Origin: Panaeolus papilionaceus | Taxonomy: Eukaryota > Basidiomycota > Agaricomycetes > Agaricales | Length of the DNA stretch: 64,000 nt | NCBI GenBank assembly: GCA_015501605.1 | Contig: JADNRZ010000010.1 | Coordinates: 1 to 64,000 of the forward strand | Direction: 5' to 3' | Position numbers and translations under genes: made by a program | Notes under the pieces: generated by a model | Seen by the model: only the letters and a program-made list of their open reading frames with translations | Told to the model about the DNA's origin: nothing | The model's database searches: none | Shown: positions 23,101 to 35,031 of the stretch, piece by piece | Numbering within the stretch: position 1 is the first letter of the stretch | How the letters are laid out: every line of letters starts with the position of its first letter

Positions 23101-23370
23101 GAGCCTTACGTGCTCACCCTACTACGAGCCCTATGTGCTCACTTACATTACGAGCCTTACGCGCTCACCTATACTACGAGCCTTGCGCGCTCATTTATAC
23201 TATGAGCCTTACGTGCTCACTTTACAATATGAGCCTATATACTCATATATTACGAGCCCGCAAGCTCATTAAATACGGGTTTACGCACCCATTACGAGCC
23301 CACAAGCTCATTAATTACGGGTCTACGCACCCATCATGGGCCTACATACCCATTATGAGTCTACATACTC
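23101..23370. repeat. Tandem array of twelve small hairpins with covarying stems
   Basis: Twelve units of the form stem - six or seven bases - complementary stem are spaced 19-27 bases apart: GAGC/GCTC at 23101, 23126, 23152, 23178, 23204, 23254 and 23296; GGGT/ACCC at 23277 and 23319; GAGT/ACTC at 23357; and shorter stems at 23231 (GAG/CTC) and 23338 (GGG/CCC). The 5' base before each stem is usually C or T after 'TA'. A decayed unit follows near 23377. Paired changes keep complementarity. The region lies in no supported gene, although one frame (22935-23459) reads through it as an RALRAH-like repeat. Confidence 0.85.
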
Positions 23371-23460
23371 ACACCAAACCTACATGCTTACCATCATGTA
23401 CCAGTGCTCTGAGCTCCTCGATCACAAATACATGTTGCTTGTGCCTTTATCTGGCTTAGG

Positions 23461-23920
23461 CCCCCCCCCCCCTTATGAGTTCTGATTGAGCTCTGTCAAC
23501 GGGCAGCCTGCTCCCTTTACGGTTTCAAGTCTGTCAACCCTCAATACTTGTAAGTACCCATTAACCCGGCGCTTCGGGTTACCCTCGTCGCATTAAACTT
23601 AGCGCCTGGTTCTCGGCGCCTATTTATTACCTCCCCCCCCTTTCGTCATCCCTTAATATCACCATTATTGCCCACATATTTTACTTCAGAGATTGGAATT
23701 CACACCTCCCTTCCTCATTCAACCTTTATCCGTCAAAATTACTCCACACTGGGATTTATCGCGGTCTCGCCGCCACTGGGGGCGAGCCGATGGCCGTCAT
23801 CGTCTGGGCGGCCTCACCCGCTCTGGGGGCTCATCCTCCGCCGTCCATCGGCCCTCGACCTGGGAGGCGTGGTTTCCAACCACGCTTCTCATCCCCACAT
23901 GCATGCCGTCAGGCTCCATA
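23461..23920. other. Poly-C tract, further hairpins and GC-rich segment
   Basis: A run of twelve C follows the hairpin array at about 23461-23472, and another C run lies near 23632-23640. AACCCG/CGGGTT (23563-23580) and GCGCC/GGCGC (23602-23619) are two more hairpins. Positions 23770-23890 are unusually GC-rich. No gene is recognised. Confidence 0.5.
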
Positions 23921-24029
23921 CCTAACCGACACTACGTTCGAGCACCCACACAAGACCAAGATGTGTGATCTCGTCCTTGACATGATTATAAGATGTGATA
24001 TCCGATTGAATCTCGACTCGCTGGACGCT

Positions 24030-24350
24030 CAAACAGAAACCTCGTATTCCTGTTTCGATTTGAGGTACGCTTCGGAAATTCAGCAAGCCGAGATACGGGG
24101 TCGCTCTTCAAGGCACTGATGTACATAGATACTTGAACGAGCATGTCCTATTCAATACCCCATCACATTGGACGTCCTCACATTTCCCCTGAGATCGCAC
24201 TAATGGAATGACCGATTCGTGAAAACGGCATGCCCACTCAGTCCAACGACGTTACAGGGTATGTACGTACGTATATGTGAAGATGCAACCCATGGACAAT
24301 TCCCCCAGACGCCACTATGCACTTTAAAACTCGCCCTCGTGTCCCTTCTC
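24030..24350 (-). repeat. Remnant of a subfamily I GTPase unit lacking the gene
   Basis: Positions about 24040-24290 match the 3' flank found left of GTP5 (about 41450-41670) and GTP7 (about 55600-55830), including CCTGAGATCGCACTAATGGA. At about 24290 the sequence switches to one resembling 480-530, which lies beyond the 5' flank of such a unit. The gene body and its 5' flank appear to have been lost between the two. Positions 24350-25250 hold no recognised gene. Confidence 0.45.
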
Positions 24351-25259
24351 TCCTCATCATTGAGCCTGAGTGTAGAGAAACAAAGTCAAACACTTTTTCT
24401 GCTCTTTCGAGGCCAGAGATAACTTCGGAGCCTCAACCCATGTTGTTATTGAAGAAGATTCAGACGGTGACCCCCCTGTTTTCGTGGGGGATTGCTTCGA
24501 GGATGTGTGGGACTCGAGAAGAGAGCGGTGGCATAAGCCTGCGGGGCGAGAGAAACACAAATATTACGGATATACATTAAGTGGAATGGGCGATGGAATG
24601 GAAACGAGCTTGGAAGCGAATGCAGGAGAAGTGCATGAATGAAGACTGTCTGACGCGAAAGGAGTGTCCTACTAGCTTTTGGGATATCTAGAACGCGAGA
24701 ACTCGGAGACTGATACACCCAGTATTACATCAAGATGGGAATGGTGACAAAAATGAGGGCGTCAGAGGAGAGCAAGCGAGCAGCGACATGGGTATGTGGA
24801 GAAGAGTGAAGGACACAATTTTCAGTGAGGGAGGTGATAATGATGCAATGAGAGCCTGCGGTGAATAAAAGGCGGGCGCAGAAGGGACAAGATAAGAAAC
24901 AAGGCGAGGTTAGAGGGGCACGGAACCAAGAAGGAGAGCTTCTCGCTATGCCATTTCTCCGCAAATACATACAACCACTACCGATCAACCTCACGCCACG
25001 TCGGAACATTGTTTTTCGGCATACCCAGGAATTTTATCGGTGGTATTCGTTTCAAACGCCGGGGCTGTATGTGCAATTCTATTAATAATAACTTTGGCAG
25101 GACAACGAACTTTTTGATGATCAGATGACGCAAATGAACCACACGCATCCAACTGAAGCTCTGCTGGAGACACTTTGCACCCCAACCCCCACCATCTGCC
25201 AGGCCAGCATACTACTCCCTACAAACTCTAGCTTTCACCTTGTGGTCAATCGTTGTGCC

Positions 25260-26918
25260 ATGGAGGATCTTAAACTCAAAAATGTCAAAGTTGAGGGTGA
25301 TATTTCAGTCGAACGTGTAACCAGGATACCCCTCAATGCCGTCGTATATATGTATGTCTGATGTTGGTCGTGGTTCTAAGAGTCGTCCAATAAATGAATC
25401 TATTTAGCATTATGGGGCCTACTGGTGCTGGGAAGAGTACAGTAAGTGAGGAACCGTGTACGATCTTTGCATCAAACTTGTTATCTTAAATCCAATTCAT
25501 TTTCGCCTGTTCTAGTTCATTGAGGCACTTGCAGGACCCTCGCAGAACCTTGCTATTTCGAGCAACCAACTTGCTGGATTTACTCAGCATATAACTGCTT
25601 ACAAGCTTGTCAATGTTAAATGGGGATTCTTCTCTGCATATGAAATTTATCTAGTTGACACCCCAGGATTTTCGGACAATAGGATATCAGAAATCGAAGT
25701 CATGGAAATGCTGCGAGATTGGCTAGAAGGGAATTCGTAAGTGTTTTCCCTGGTTATCATGCTTCGTCGGTAAGACTTGTCAATTAACTTCCTCCTAGTT
25801 CTGCAGTATATTGGAGAATACTATTTCTCGCTCCCATCACAATGACTCGCCTGCCGGGAAGTCGGCGAAGAACCATAAAAATGCTTCGAGAATCGTTGAA
25901 TGGGAAGACCTTCTCAGTCAATATCATAACAACAATGTGGGATGCCCTTCACAGTGAACAGACTCGCAATCGAGCGGAAAATACCTTTGAACAATTAAGA
26001 GACCAGGTTTTCAAGGTAATTCATCCTACGTTCGTTTTTTCATTGAAGTGTCGCTTACTCTTAGCCTAGGAATTTTTTGGGCCGCAGACAACCATATTAA
26101 AGCGTTTTATGGGTAACAGGACATCTGCTCTTCAAGTAATAGAAGGCGACTCTGGGTATGGTGTACCATTCGACATGCCATCACCACCATCCACACACCT
26201 CTATTGTGACTTGCATGAGCGCATTGAAGGCGCCCTTCAGAAGAAAATCCTGATCGAGTTGGACCTGGCTCATTCGGACGCACAAACCAACACAGAACTT
26301 AAAACGATCCTGAAGCGAGACTGGAAGGAAAATGACGAGACATTGGCAAAATTCATTTCCCAGTTGGTGAAATTTGGACAACCACCACACGAATTTCGGG
26401 AAGGCGCACATGCTCTGCGCAAGACCATTGCAGCCAACATCGTACCATCCGATGCGCAAATGCAGGATATCTTCAGACAGTGGGCTGAGGAACCAGAAAT
26501 TGGCGGTGGACCTGGCTCCGACTCCCAGCGCCTGGTCCCAGAGACTATGATAGCAGAGGAAGTCGCCTCAAATGATCTCGTTCATCATCAATCATCAAGG
26601 GAGGTGGGTATCAAAAGGCTACTCGGACATGTAGTCGATCTTTCCAAGATCCATCGTCCCAAATGGATTAAGCGCGTACGTTTGCTTTCGGTCTTATGCA
26701 TAACAATTGTCATTTGTTTGCTCATACACGGGGTTCCAGTGAATGGCATTATCAGATGTCCCATCCGTTTCCCCCCTGCTCATTCAACTTCCATTTTTGA
26801 TGAAATACACATATCGCCCAATTTTCAAGTTTTCAATATTCACGAGACCATCCCTCACCGCTTCCTGACACTTTCCTGTGCTCGTTCGCTAGGCATGTCA
26901 TTGTTCACTCGTATCTAA
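25260..26918 (+). CDS. GTP2: P-loop GTPase-like protein, subfamily I, with longer C-terminus
   Basis: Exons 25260-25351, 25408-25441, 25516-25736, 25799-26015 and 26070-26918 give 470 residues in one frame. P-loop GPTGAGKST lies on the 34-base exon 2, DTPGFSD is in exon 3 and the G4-position motif is TTMWD in exon 4. The C-terminal helical block (LHERIEGALQKK, KFISQLVKFGQPP) matches GTP1, GTP5 and GTP7 up to RPKWIKR near 26673. There the other copies stop within two or three codons, whereas this frame continues for about 80 residues through a strongly hydrophobic stretch (LLSVLCITIVICLLIHGVPV). Either this copy gained a membrane-anchor-like tail, or GTACGT at 26675 is the donor of an unrecognised intron and the true end differs. 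No frameshift was seen. It is the only subfamily I copy on the plus strand. Confidence 0.8.
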
Positions 26919-26929
26919 GCTTTTGGTTT

Positions 26930-27840
26930 GATATCTAGATACACACATCTTTTGTCGTTGGACTAAATATGTGTCATTTTCACGAATGTATTCATGATAT
27001 TAGTTACAGTCCAAACCGTTGATGACATCGATGACTGAGTCATCATCAAATCATTTCCGAGTACTCGCATCCAAATCTCACTCCAAGATGTTCGAGTTCC
27101 GTTGCAAGGTATATGAGCTGGATGATGACGAGAGGAGAGAGAAGTGAAAGTCATAACGAGTGACATAAAAATGATGAAGAACATTTTCCACGAGAACGAA
27201 GGTTAGGTTAGACGACACATTGGATGACAAGAACAATCAATCAAGCTTAAGTATCAGGCGTTGCGTGCATACAAAATAATGCTGACGATTCGAATGTACC
27301 CGTTAGCGCTCAATGGCAGTGCGTGCTCCGTCTACCTATTTTTTTCGAACGTCCATATACGGTTGATAATCAGTGGTCTGTCTAACATCAAAGGGATACC
27401 TAATACCTGTGCCAACGCCTACTATGTGGGCTTTGCATGGTCCCGTATCACGGCCGGCCGAGTATCCAAAGGGACTCCTATCACCAAAGTACTGCTAATT
27501 TCCCCTTTGAGCAGCCAGTGGGCTGAGGTGTGGGATCAGGCGAAGCAACGCACAAAGACATTACAAGCCAGATACACGTTGGTATTTCAGCAAGGCGAGC
27601 TGAACAGAGCACGCATTGCCAGTGTGGGACAACCCAAGCCCATACGTGCGCTCGCTTAGCACCTCCCTTTCATGACCCTATACATATAGCCCATGGCGTG
27701 GGCATTCAAATAGGAAGCCAGTTACCACATTTCAAAGCGCCGCCTCGCCTCGCCTCACCTCACCTCAACACAACCCACCCTCCCAACACAGCCCTCTCGC
27801 CACCAACCCTCTCAAGCTCACCACCGATCTTCTTCTCATC
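26930..27840. other. No gene recognised
   Basis: Mixed sequence with open frames (27261-27659 and 27530-27886) that show no motif I recognise. A CCTCG/CCTCA short tandem stretch lies at about 27742-27772. Confidence 0.4.
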
Positions 27841-27842
27841 CA

Positions 27843-28046
27843 ATGTCCTCAAACCTTTGCAGACCCGATTATCTGCACCTACTTGACCTCCTTGAGAACA
27901 CAATGATGTACATCCGGATCCATCATCCCAACCGGAGGCAATTGTTCACGGATGCCGAACTCAATGCCCTCCATGCGCGGATCTCTGAGATCAGGCAAAT
28001 CTTGGGGACTGAGAACCAGTCTCAACCCACTCCCGGAGCCAATTAG
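27843..28046 (+). CDS. Small open frame of 67 codons, uncertain
   Basis: ATG 27843 to the stop at 28046 encodes a Leu/Arg-rich helical peptide (LHLLDLLENTMMYIRIHHPN, FTDAELNALHARISEIRQIL) that looks more protein-like than the translations of surrounding repeats. No homologue is recognised and there is no second copy in the window, so this is a weak call. Confidence 0.25.
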   Translation: MSSNLCRPDYLHLLDLLENTMMYIRIHHPNRRQLFTDAELNALHARISEIRQILGTENQSQPTPGAN

Positions 28047-28079
28047 ACTTCCTGGAGACGCAGCGTACTTGGATTTTAG

Positions 28080-29830
28080 TGGATAGAGAACGATTCTATT
28101 AATGTGGTCGATATCAAACACAGGAATGAAAGAGATCACAATCATAAACCACGTATGAAGACGCAATTGAGGATAAAATTGGACATAGAACATCTCAATC
28201 GACAACGAGAGAGGAGAGGGATTACGAAGTAGAGGAACGAAAATGAAAGTATGTGCATACAATGAGGTGTCGAGCAGAACCGGTCGACGATGAGAAGGGA
28301 AGTGACAAAAATATAATGAGAACGGATGAAACAACGAACGGAATAAGGACCTGATATGCGGGATATCAACCTAGCTAAGAAAATATCTGCAAAGAGAAGG
28401 AGTGAGGAGGTAATGAACGCGAGAATTCGGCGAAAAATGAGATTAATGACGAGAGCGGAAAAATGGGATGAGCGTGAGTGGAACGGAGACATGGGTACGA
28501 TGCCACTAGCAAGGGAAGATCGAAGGAAGTCAGGTTGAACGAGACATATGGATAATGGCACATTGAGAGGCAGTCCACAAAGGGGAATGTCGGCCGTGAA
28601 AATATGTCAGTAGAGCGGAGCGGGGAAGTGAAAGCAGGCAATAAGAAATACAAACCTTGTAATTGAGAGTGATTGTAGATGGTTATGAGACATGTTAGAG
28701 TAGCAGCACACCAGAGAGCGAATATAATTTGACGCGGAGGCGGGAAACGTGACTCGAGAACGCTCAAGGAATCTACGAGATGGGTATATCGATCAAGGGC
28801 AGCACTGAGAAAATGGATGATACCGCTGAGACCAATACGAGAAAGTGGTCATCGGATTAGGTCGGGTTTGATGAAGAGAAGAACTGAGGAGAATCGGAGA
28901 AGTGTGAAAAGAATGGAGACGTGGTGCGAGGGGAGGAGAGGTGAAAGTAAAATCCAAGGGAGGATGGTTGAAAAGCGGAGATGGGGTCACGGATCAGAAG
29001 AAGGAAAAACAAGGAAATGCACACAGGATTGCGGAGTGGGATAGAATCGGGATGAAGACCGCTAGACGAGAAGAGGAGGATGCACGGAGAGCGATACACG
29101 TGCGTGCGCCAGATACTCATATACGGACAGAATGAAAGCGACTGATACAGAAGAACCACAGGGCGATTAGAGACAAAGGTGGTCTTGACGACGAAGGTGG
29201 GTGAAACAGAGTAGCATGAGCCAACCAAGGATGTGGGTGCGAGGAGTGGGCGAGGACACGAGAGAGCAAGGTTGAACGAGGTAAAGTGATAGCCTTGCAG
29301 ACGATAAAAGAGAAACGAGGGAAGGGGAATACAGGAAACAGGGTGAGACGGGAGAGGAACTCAGGCAAAATCAAGAGCTTCTCGTTCCGCCCTAAAGTGT
29401 TCCTAACGGGAGGTGGGACCCGGTGGAACACGTCTGCGAAGTGTGGGCAGGGGTGCGTCAGCAAAGCCGGGTTGAGAGGTGTCATGTGAATGTATTAACG
29501 AAGACAAGAGAGAAAAACAGTAGGATGTCCACACTCAATAATCGAAGGCCGCGAGTAGAATCAGCAGGACGTGAAAAATTTCACCCAATAAGTACTCCCT
29601 GGCAGCAACGACGTTTCATGCGAGCGTGAAAACGCGTGCATGCTACGAGAGATGATGATACTGAATGTACAAATGTCGTGGGTCATAGTAAGGGTAGTGA
29701 GCGAAGGTCCAGGTTCGTGCAACTGCCAACAAGGTCGACGGTGATGGTGATGAAGGAAGGTCCAGTTCATCTGAATCGTCCCAACGAAAATCGGTTTATT
29801 TGTTTGGCTCACGGCAAAACCCGTGTCACG
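28080..29830 (-). repeat. Family 1 repeat R4, inverted
   Basis: Purine-rich on the plus strand. Its start is at the right: TTTATTTGTTTGGCTCACGG near 29796 and the inverted form of the 'CATCACCATCAAC' block near 29730. The tail near 28160 (GATAAAATTGGACATAGAACA, inverted) matches the family end. The open frames on both strands are compositional. Confidence 0.6.
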
Positions 29831-30342
29831 ATCAACGTTCTGAGTCTGCCTCCACTCCTCTATCCCTCACTCATAGAGATTAGCCTGATATAAACACATG
29901 TTTTTAAATCCAATTTATAATAGAAGTGCTTTTGTCACCGTCCACATGAACAAAGATAAGCCTATGTTCATAGAACCGTCAATGCCATTTAGGGAGTGAG
30001 TCGTTGTCAAATCACTTCCTGATTTTCCAGCTCACAAAACACCCGGTGCGCAGACTCATCCCCATCCCACCATGTGCAACATATGCATACTTATAGTTGC
30101 CGGATACAGGCACAGACTGGGCTCACGCTCACCGCCACTCGTAACATTCGAGTTCGAAGGGACAGAAATCCCGTAGAGTGTGCCACACAACTGGCCCTCT
30201 ACAATGCAAGGAGCCAGAAAGGGGGCCATGTACATCATCGGAGTCAGACCTTAGGATTTTTTATCGAAAACTGGTGGGTTGATTCTGTGTTATGAGTCGT
30301 TCTGTCTCACCTGGTATACTAATGGAACTATACCGCCTCTAT

Positions 30343-30735
30343 TCAAGTAATACATCGCCTCTCTTCACAGCCGGTACGATGACTGTCGTGCTCGGCTATC
30401 TCTCTGCGAAGAATGTCGGAAAGAACAAGGCAATGGATACGGGGCCTGTATAATCCTAAGGCTTGAGTTCGAAACGTTTGTCCCCGTTTGATGTCGTCGT
30501 TGTGGTGCCTTCCGATCACAAACAACCCTGGAATCGCGATGCATTCCTTTGAACACTGTAAATTATGGAGCCCCTCTATGTATTGATAATATTTGATGCG
30601 TTTTAAGGAATTTCTGGAGATATCATAAGCCAAGTTCATCCTATAAATGCCAATGGGAAAGCGACGGAGGTCACGAGGTAAGCATACTCGTGACCGCCAC
30701 GTTACACCTGGCGCCTCGAGTCGTCGCTGAGCCAT
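30343..30735 (-). CDS. Hypothetical 130-residue open frame, uncertain
   Basis: ATG at 30735 to the stop at 30343. The translation is basic, has no homopeptide bias (FPIGIYRMNLAYDISRN, SLKRIKYYQYIEGLHNLQCS) and lies in a stretch outside the family 1 repeats, just left of GTP3. I recognise no family; it may be chance or part of a decayed gene. Positions 29830-30340 hold nothing identifiable. Confidence 0.25.
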   Translation of the reverse strand: MAQRRLEAPGVTWRSRVCLPRDLRRFPIGIYRMNLAYDISRNSLKRIKYYQYIEGLHNLQCSKECIAIPGLFVIGRHHNDDIKRGQTFRTQALGLYRPRIHCLVLSDILRREIAEHDSHRTGCEERRCIT

Positions 30736-30807
30736 CTTTTAGGTTGCAAATCCTTTAATCATACTGTTTCCCTCTACAATCACAAGTACCATACTCTGTA
30801 TCATAAC

Positions 30808-32115
30808 ATGACCAGCAATCAGCCAAAAGAATCCTACCATTCAATAAAAATTGATGGTCCTGTCTCTGTGACACCAGTATCAAAAATTCCTGGTGTGAGC
30901 ATCACTATTGTGTTGTAAGTCATCTTTGCCAGAGTAACCGTCCTTGAGTTCAATGTACGGGCATCTGGGTAGACTACTAGGACCCACAGGGTCTGGCAAA
31001 AGTAGCGTAAGTGGAAGTTCACCTGGTCTTCATGAACTAATTACTGGATACCCCAGTTCATCGAGGCACTCGCACCCAAGGGGTCACTTCAAATATCTAG
31101 CCACCTTTTGGAAGGATGTACCCAATCAATATCTGTATATGTCGTCGACAACGTGACTTCAGTTTCCTACAGGGGAGAACAAATCTTCATCGTTGATGTA
31201 CCTGGCTTTGGCGACACAAAGATTTCAGAAATGAGCATAGTCGTCATGATCAAAAAGTTTATGAGAGATATGGAGTATGTTCGCATATTATTGTTGTTTG
31301 GTTGAGCAGACTGATAATGGAATTGTAGCATTACCAACCTTGGCAGGATTCTCTATTTCACACCCATCAATATTGTGCGATTGCCTGGAAGTCAGCGCAG
31401 AATGCTCAAAACCTTCCAGGATATTACAGGTTTTGAAACAGAGAAGAACATCATGATAGTAACCACCATGTGGGACTTGTTATCGGGTGAAAGCTCCATG
31501 CAGCGTGCACAGCGCAACTTCGAGCAGTTGCGGGACGTTGTGTGGAAGGTATGACATGCTGAAATGCTTCATTGACTAGCTGTGACTCTGACACGTCGTC
31601 CACTGTCATAGGATTACATTATAAATGGGTGTCTAATTGTCAGGTTTGATAATAATGTAGAGTCAGCACTCTGGGTTCTGGACAATGCTTGTCGGCGCCT
31701 TGTTGGAGCAAACTTTCCGATAGAACTATCATCCTCAATCCACGAGACAGAATTTGGAGCAGACCTCTACAACAATCTCCAAATTCGAATTCAAAACCTG
31801 CAAATTCAACGAACCAACATTCGCTCAGAATTGGAGGTGGCACCATTAGGCCCAGATTCCCAACTGGTCACAGTCCTTGCATCGCAGTTGGAAGAAACGG
31901 AGAAGATTCTTGCGAAGTTTAATCAGGAACTCAAGGATTTTGGCCCACCTCTGAGTCCGGAATCGGTAGATGATGCCATGGCTGAACCAACATTGCCCTC
32001 TCACCAACCATCATTGCCCTCTCACCCAGCCCCAGCAAAGCGCAGGGTATTTGCAAGAGCGATCTCGTCCTTCAAGTGCTGGGGCCAGGACCTTCATGAA
32101 CGTCATGATCTTTGA
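30808..32115 (+). CDS. GTP3: P-loop GTPase-like protein, subfamily II (intact)
   Basis: Exons 30808-30914, 30973-31006, 31057-31274, 31329-31548 and 31612-32115 give 360 residues with all GT-AG junctions. The N-terminus (VSVTPVSKIPGVSITIVLLL) leads into the P-loop GPTGSGKSS, again on a 34-base exon 2. G3 is DVPGFGDTKISEM in exon 3 and the G4-position motif is VTTMWD in exon 4 after RLPGSQRRMLKTFQ. Exon 5 encodes a predicted coiled coil (LYNNLQIRIQNLQIQRTN, LASQLEETEKIL) and a Pro/His-rich tail with two PSLPSHP-like repeats. It differs from GTP4 and GTP6 in having GSGKSS instead of GAGKST and in its own N-terminus. No disabling change was seen. Confidence 0.85.
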
Positions 32116-33640
32116 TCGTTTTGGTAAGTCCAATCCTGATCCGACCGAAAGGTAGTGGGTTGTTGATAGCTAACGCGCACTATATTTAGTAAAGGAGAAT
32201 CTATGTGATTTTAATTACAAGCAATTGCGAGTTGATGCATGATGTATCACGGTTTTCTTCTGCCATCCGGGCCAAATGACAATTTCTATAATCGTCGTAC
32301 TTCTGAATAATGTCACACTGTCCTAACTCGTGGTATGAGGATGGAGAGGACTCAGATCGGTGTCCCTGACCACCTGAGTGGTCTGATGAGATGAACATTC
32401 ACATAATTTTTATCAGTTCCATCAGGGTCCGGCATTCGGTATCGAGCAGCCCATGGCATCTTTGCATAGCCACAATTGAGCGAAAAACCCTCTACGATGG
32501 TCGCGGCATTAATATTAGAATCCAAGTGAGGTACTTATGATGCCATTATCAGCAATCGTCCAGTATTGGAAGGATCTTGCACAGATCCGCCTTCTTGGTC
32601 AGGTGAAGAGTGCATCCTACGTCGCACTCGTCACTTCTCCGCTTCTTCGTCCTCTATTCTACGCTCTTTCTACCTACCACTCTCCATGCTGCCTGCTGTA
32701 TCTCGTTGCGTGGCTCGTTTTTCTGTTCATCTACCCGCCGCTTCCCTTTTTCAGTTTTTTTCTTTTGCCTTCCGCTTCACCTTCGTCGTGTTGTCATAGA
32801 CCCACAGGTTGTTCATTTACGTATGATTAGAAATTGCCTGCATGTATATATTCTCTCGAGCCCCATAGTCGGGGTGGAGGGAGCAGTTGTCGGTATGGGC
32901 CTCATCTGTGCATCGCTCTCAGCTCTCGCATTCGGAGGGGCTCATCCTCGACCACCCCTGCCTCTCCCCATATCCTCGGACTACTCTGGCTACGGAGACT
33001 CGAGCGTTGAAACGGAGAATTGCGTATGGGCGCAATCCGACTTTGATATAGAAAACTGTACTCTAGATTTAACGTGGTGAGTCTCCTATAGTCAGTTAGT
33101 GTACGTGTGAATGGGAGAGCGGAGCCTGCCTTGAGCCCCTCCCAAGGCAAGAGGTAAGGACGGTGGGTGGGTGACTCCCCAGGGGGTGAAAGTGCCTAGC
33201 CATCGACTGGACAAGCTCGCCGCCAAAGGAGATGAGTCACGATCCTCAGTGTTGGGTGCAGTTATGACGGTAGGTAGACCCAAGAGCTGCAGACTGATCT
33301 ATTCCGGCCAATGCATGATCAGTATGACATGGGTCAGACCTACAACGTTGGCACTGACAATCGCCAGACCAAGTGACCGGAATACAGTCCTAAATTTAGC
33401 CAATGAAAGCTGCAGGCGTTCAGCCGCCATGTTTCGCCCAATCTCAGTGATCCGAGCATGATGCCGCACACCACACGCCATCCATCACAACGAGGGCGAG
33501 CGCCGTTCTGTGCATGCGATTAAACAGGAGCCAGAAATAGAGCGGGATCAGTGATGATATTCGGGCTGGCAGTTCAGGGATCAAATTTGAAGACCAACAG
33601 AGGTGGATGGGACGACATGATAATGTAGAATCCTCCTGGC
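32116..33640 (+). other. No gene; partial family 1-like C/T-rich block at 32570-32830
   Basis: Positions 32570-32830 are C/T-rich with a GATCYGCCTTCTTGGTCA phrase that also occurs near 22470, so they belong to a repeat. The remainder (32116-32570 and 32830-33640) shows no coding signal that I trust. Confidence 0.4.
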
Positions 33641-34930
33641 TGAGAGATAATGTAGGAATACAACATGTCTATGTGCAACGTACGCGAGAGAGAGAGTAGT
33701 CATTGACATGAGTACACGCGCACAGACAGACTAAAAAGCAGATCCGGGTGGTGAGCGTCGGACTTGACAACGAGAGGAGTGTGAGTGAACACCGGGAAAC
33801 ACAGAGCAGTAGGTAGAGAATGAACGTCTGTGCATACGGATGAAGGGTCGAGGAGAATACGTTGATGATAGAAGGGGAAATGAAAGTATGCGTTCCGCGC
33901 ATGAGATACACATGTTTGACAACATACATCGAGTAGATTGAGACAAGGGGTAAAAAAGCGAACTTGGTCGAGAATACAGAAGAGCAAACGCGAAGGGTCA
34001 TGATGGGGGGCTCATATGCGGAGAACCAAAGAGACAGATGAAATTGAGTACAACAGCGAAAAAAATATGATGAACATGAAACCCAAGGGACCTGGGAACG
34101 AAAACATGAGCGAGGAAGGGATAGAAGAAAATGAGGTCAAACAAGACATCGTGCTAAAGGTAGGCGAAAATGAAGGAGAGGATGGCTCCGCGAGAAGGGT
34201 ATATGCGCACGGAAGGAGGAGAAAAAGAATCACTGAATACCCGGAGACTATCCAGTGCAAGACCAGTGCAAGACCAGTGCAAGACCAGCGCACACGTGAA
34301 TGAGGAGTAGTTGATGCGCAAGGTGTGTTAGTAGGTTAGAAACTGAGGCAGGTGGCGAATGTATGGACATGAAGGAGAGCACAGAGCGACGAACTGAAGT
34401 ACAATGCAGACGAATATAGGAATTATGGTTGACGAAAATAGTGGATAGGACCGGAGGAGCGTGAACGTGGTGCGAGAAAAGATGACGAGAGAGGAGAATT
34501 CAAGGGAACGTGGTTGAAAAGCGGAGAGTGGGGTCGCAGTGCGGAGGTAGGTGGTGTTGGAATAGAATTGGGATGATGGTCGCCTGAAGAGAAGAGGGGG
34601 ATGCAGGGATAGAGCATATGCGTGCCGTAGGCCAGGAGGGAGGGAGAGACAGGAAACAAGTCTCTGGGCTGTCTGCGGGTGGGATTGAGACGAAATGAGG
34701 CGATATACAAAAGCTGCAACGACGCTAGACGACTAGGAACGATATAAGTGAAGAATCTGGATGACTGAGATGAAAACCGACAGCGGCGGCGACTGAGTAC
34801 GTCGTTCAACGACGATGAGAACCCACAAACGACTGGGAGACGACTGAGATCCTCTGAAACTGAACCAGACATAGCTTAAACATAGCAGAGGGAGAAAGCG
34901 ACGCAAAACGATGTAGTAGCTGGTATCAAA
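33640..34930 (-). repeat. Inverted family 1-like purine-rich repeat R5
   Basis: Purine-rich on the plus strand; the inverted family hallmark (GACATGAGTACACGCGCACAGA) is near 33705. A short tandem repeat of an 11-base unit (GTGCAAGACCA, three full copies) lies at about 34255-34288. Frames such as 34016-34303 and 34423-34872 are compositional. Confidence 0.5.
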
Positions 34931-35031
34931 AATATAACATTAATGAAAAACATACAGAAAATCAGAATCATACGCATATACACCCCATTCCAACACCTCT
35001 ACGACCCCCATTCCCTTACCTATCCCTCTCG

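Noticed and set aside
23101..23370. CRISPR-like array
   Set aside because: The units are short hairpins without unique spacers, in a eukaryotic context; the stems vary in a paired fashion instead of being constant repeats.
22935..23459. Repeat protein (RALRAH-type) read through the hairpin array
   Set aside because: There is no start context, the composition is biased outside the array, and the paired stem changes are explained by the nucleic-acid fold rather than by codons.
27843..28046. Firm call of a small protein gene
   Set aside because: Kept only as a low-confidence feature because there is no recognisable domain and no conservation evidence inside the window.
34255..34288. Functional tandem repeat
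   Set aside because: Only three full copies of an 11-base unit in purine-rich repeat DNA; most likely slippage.
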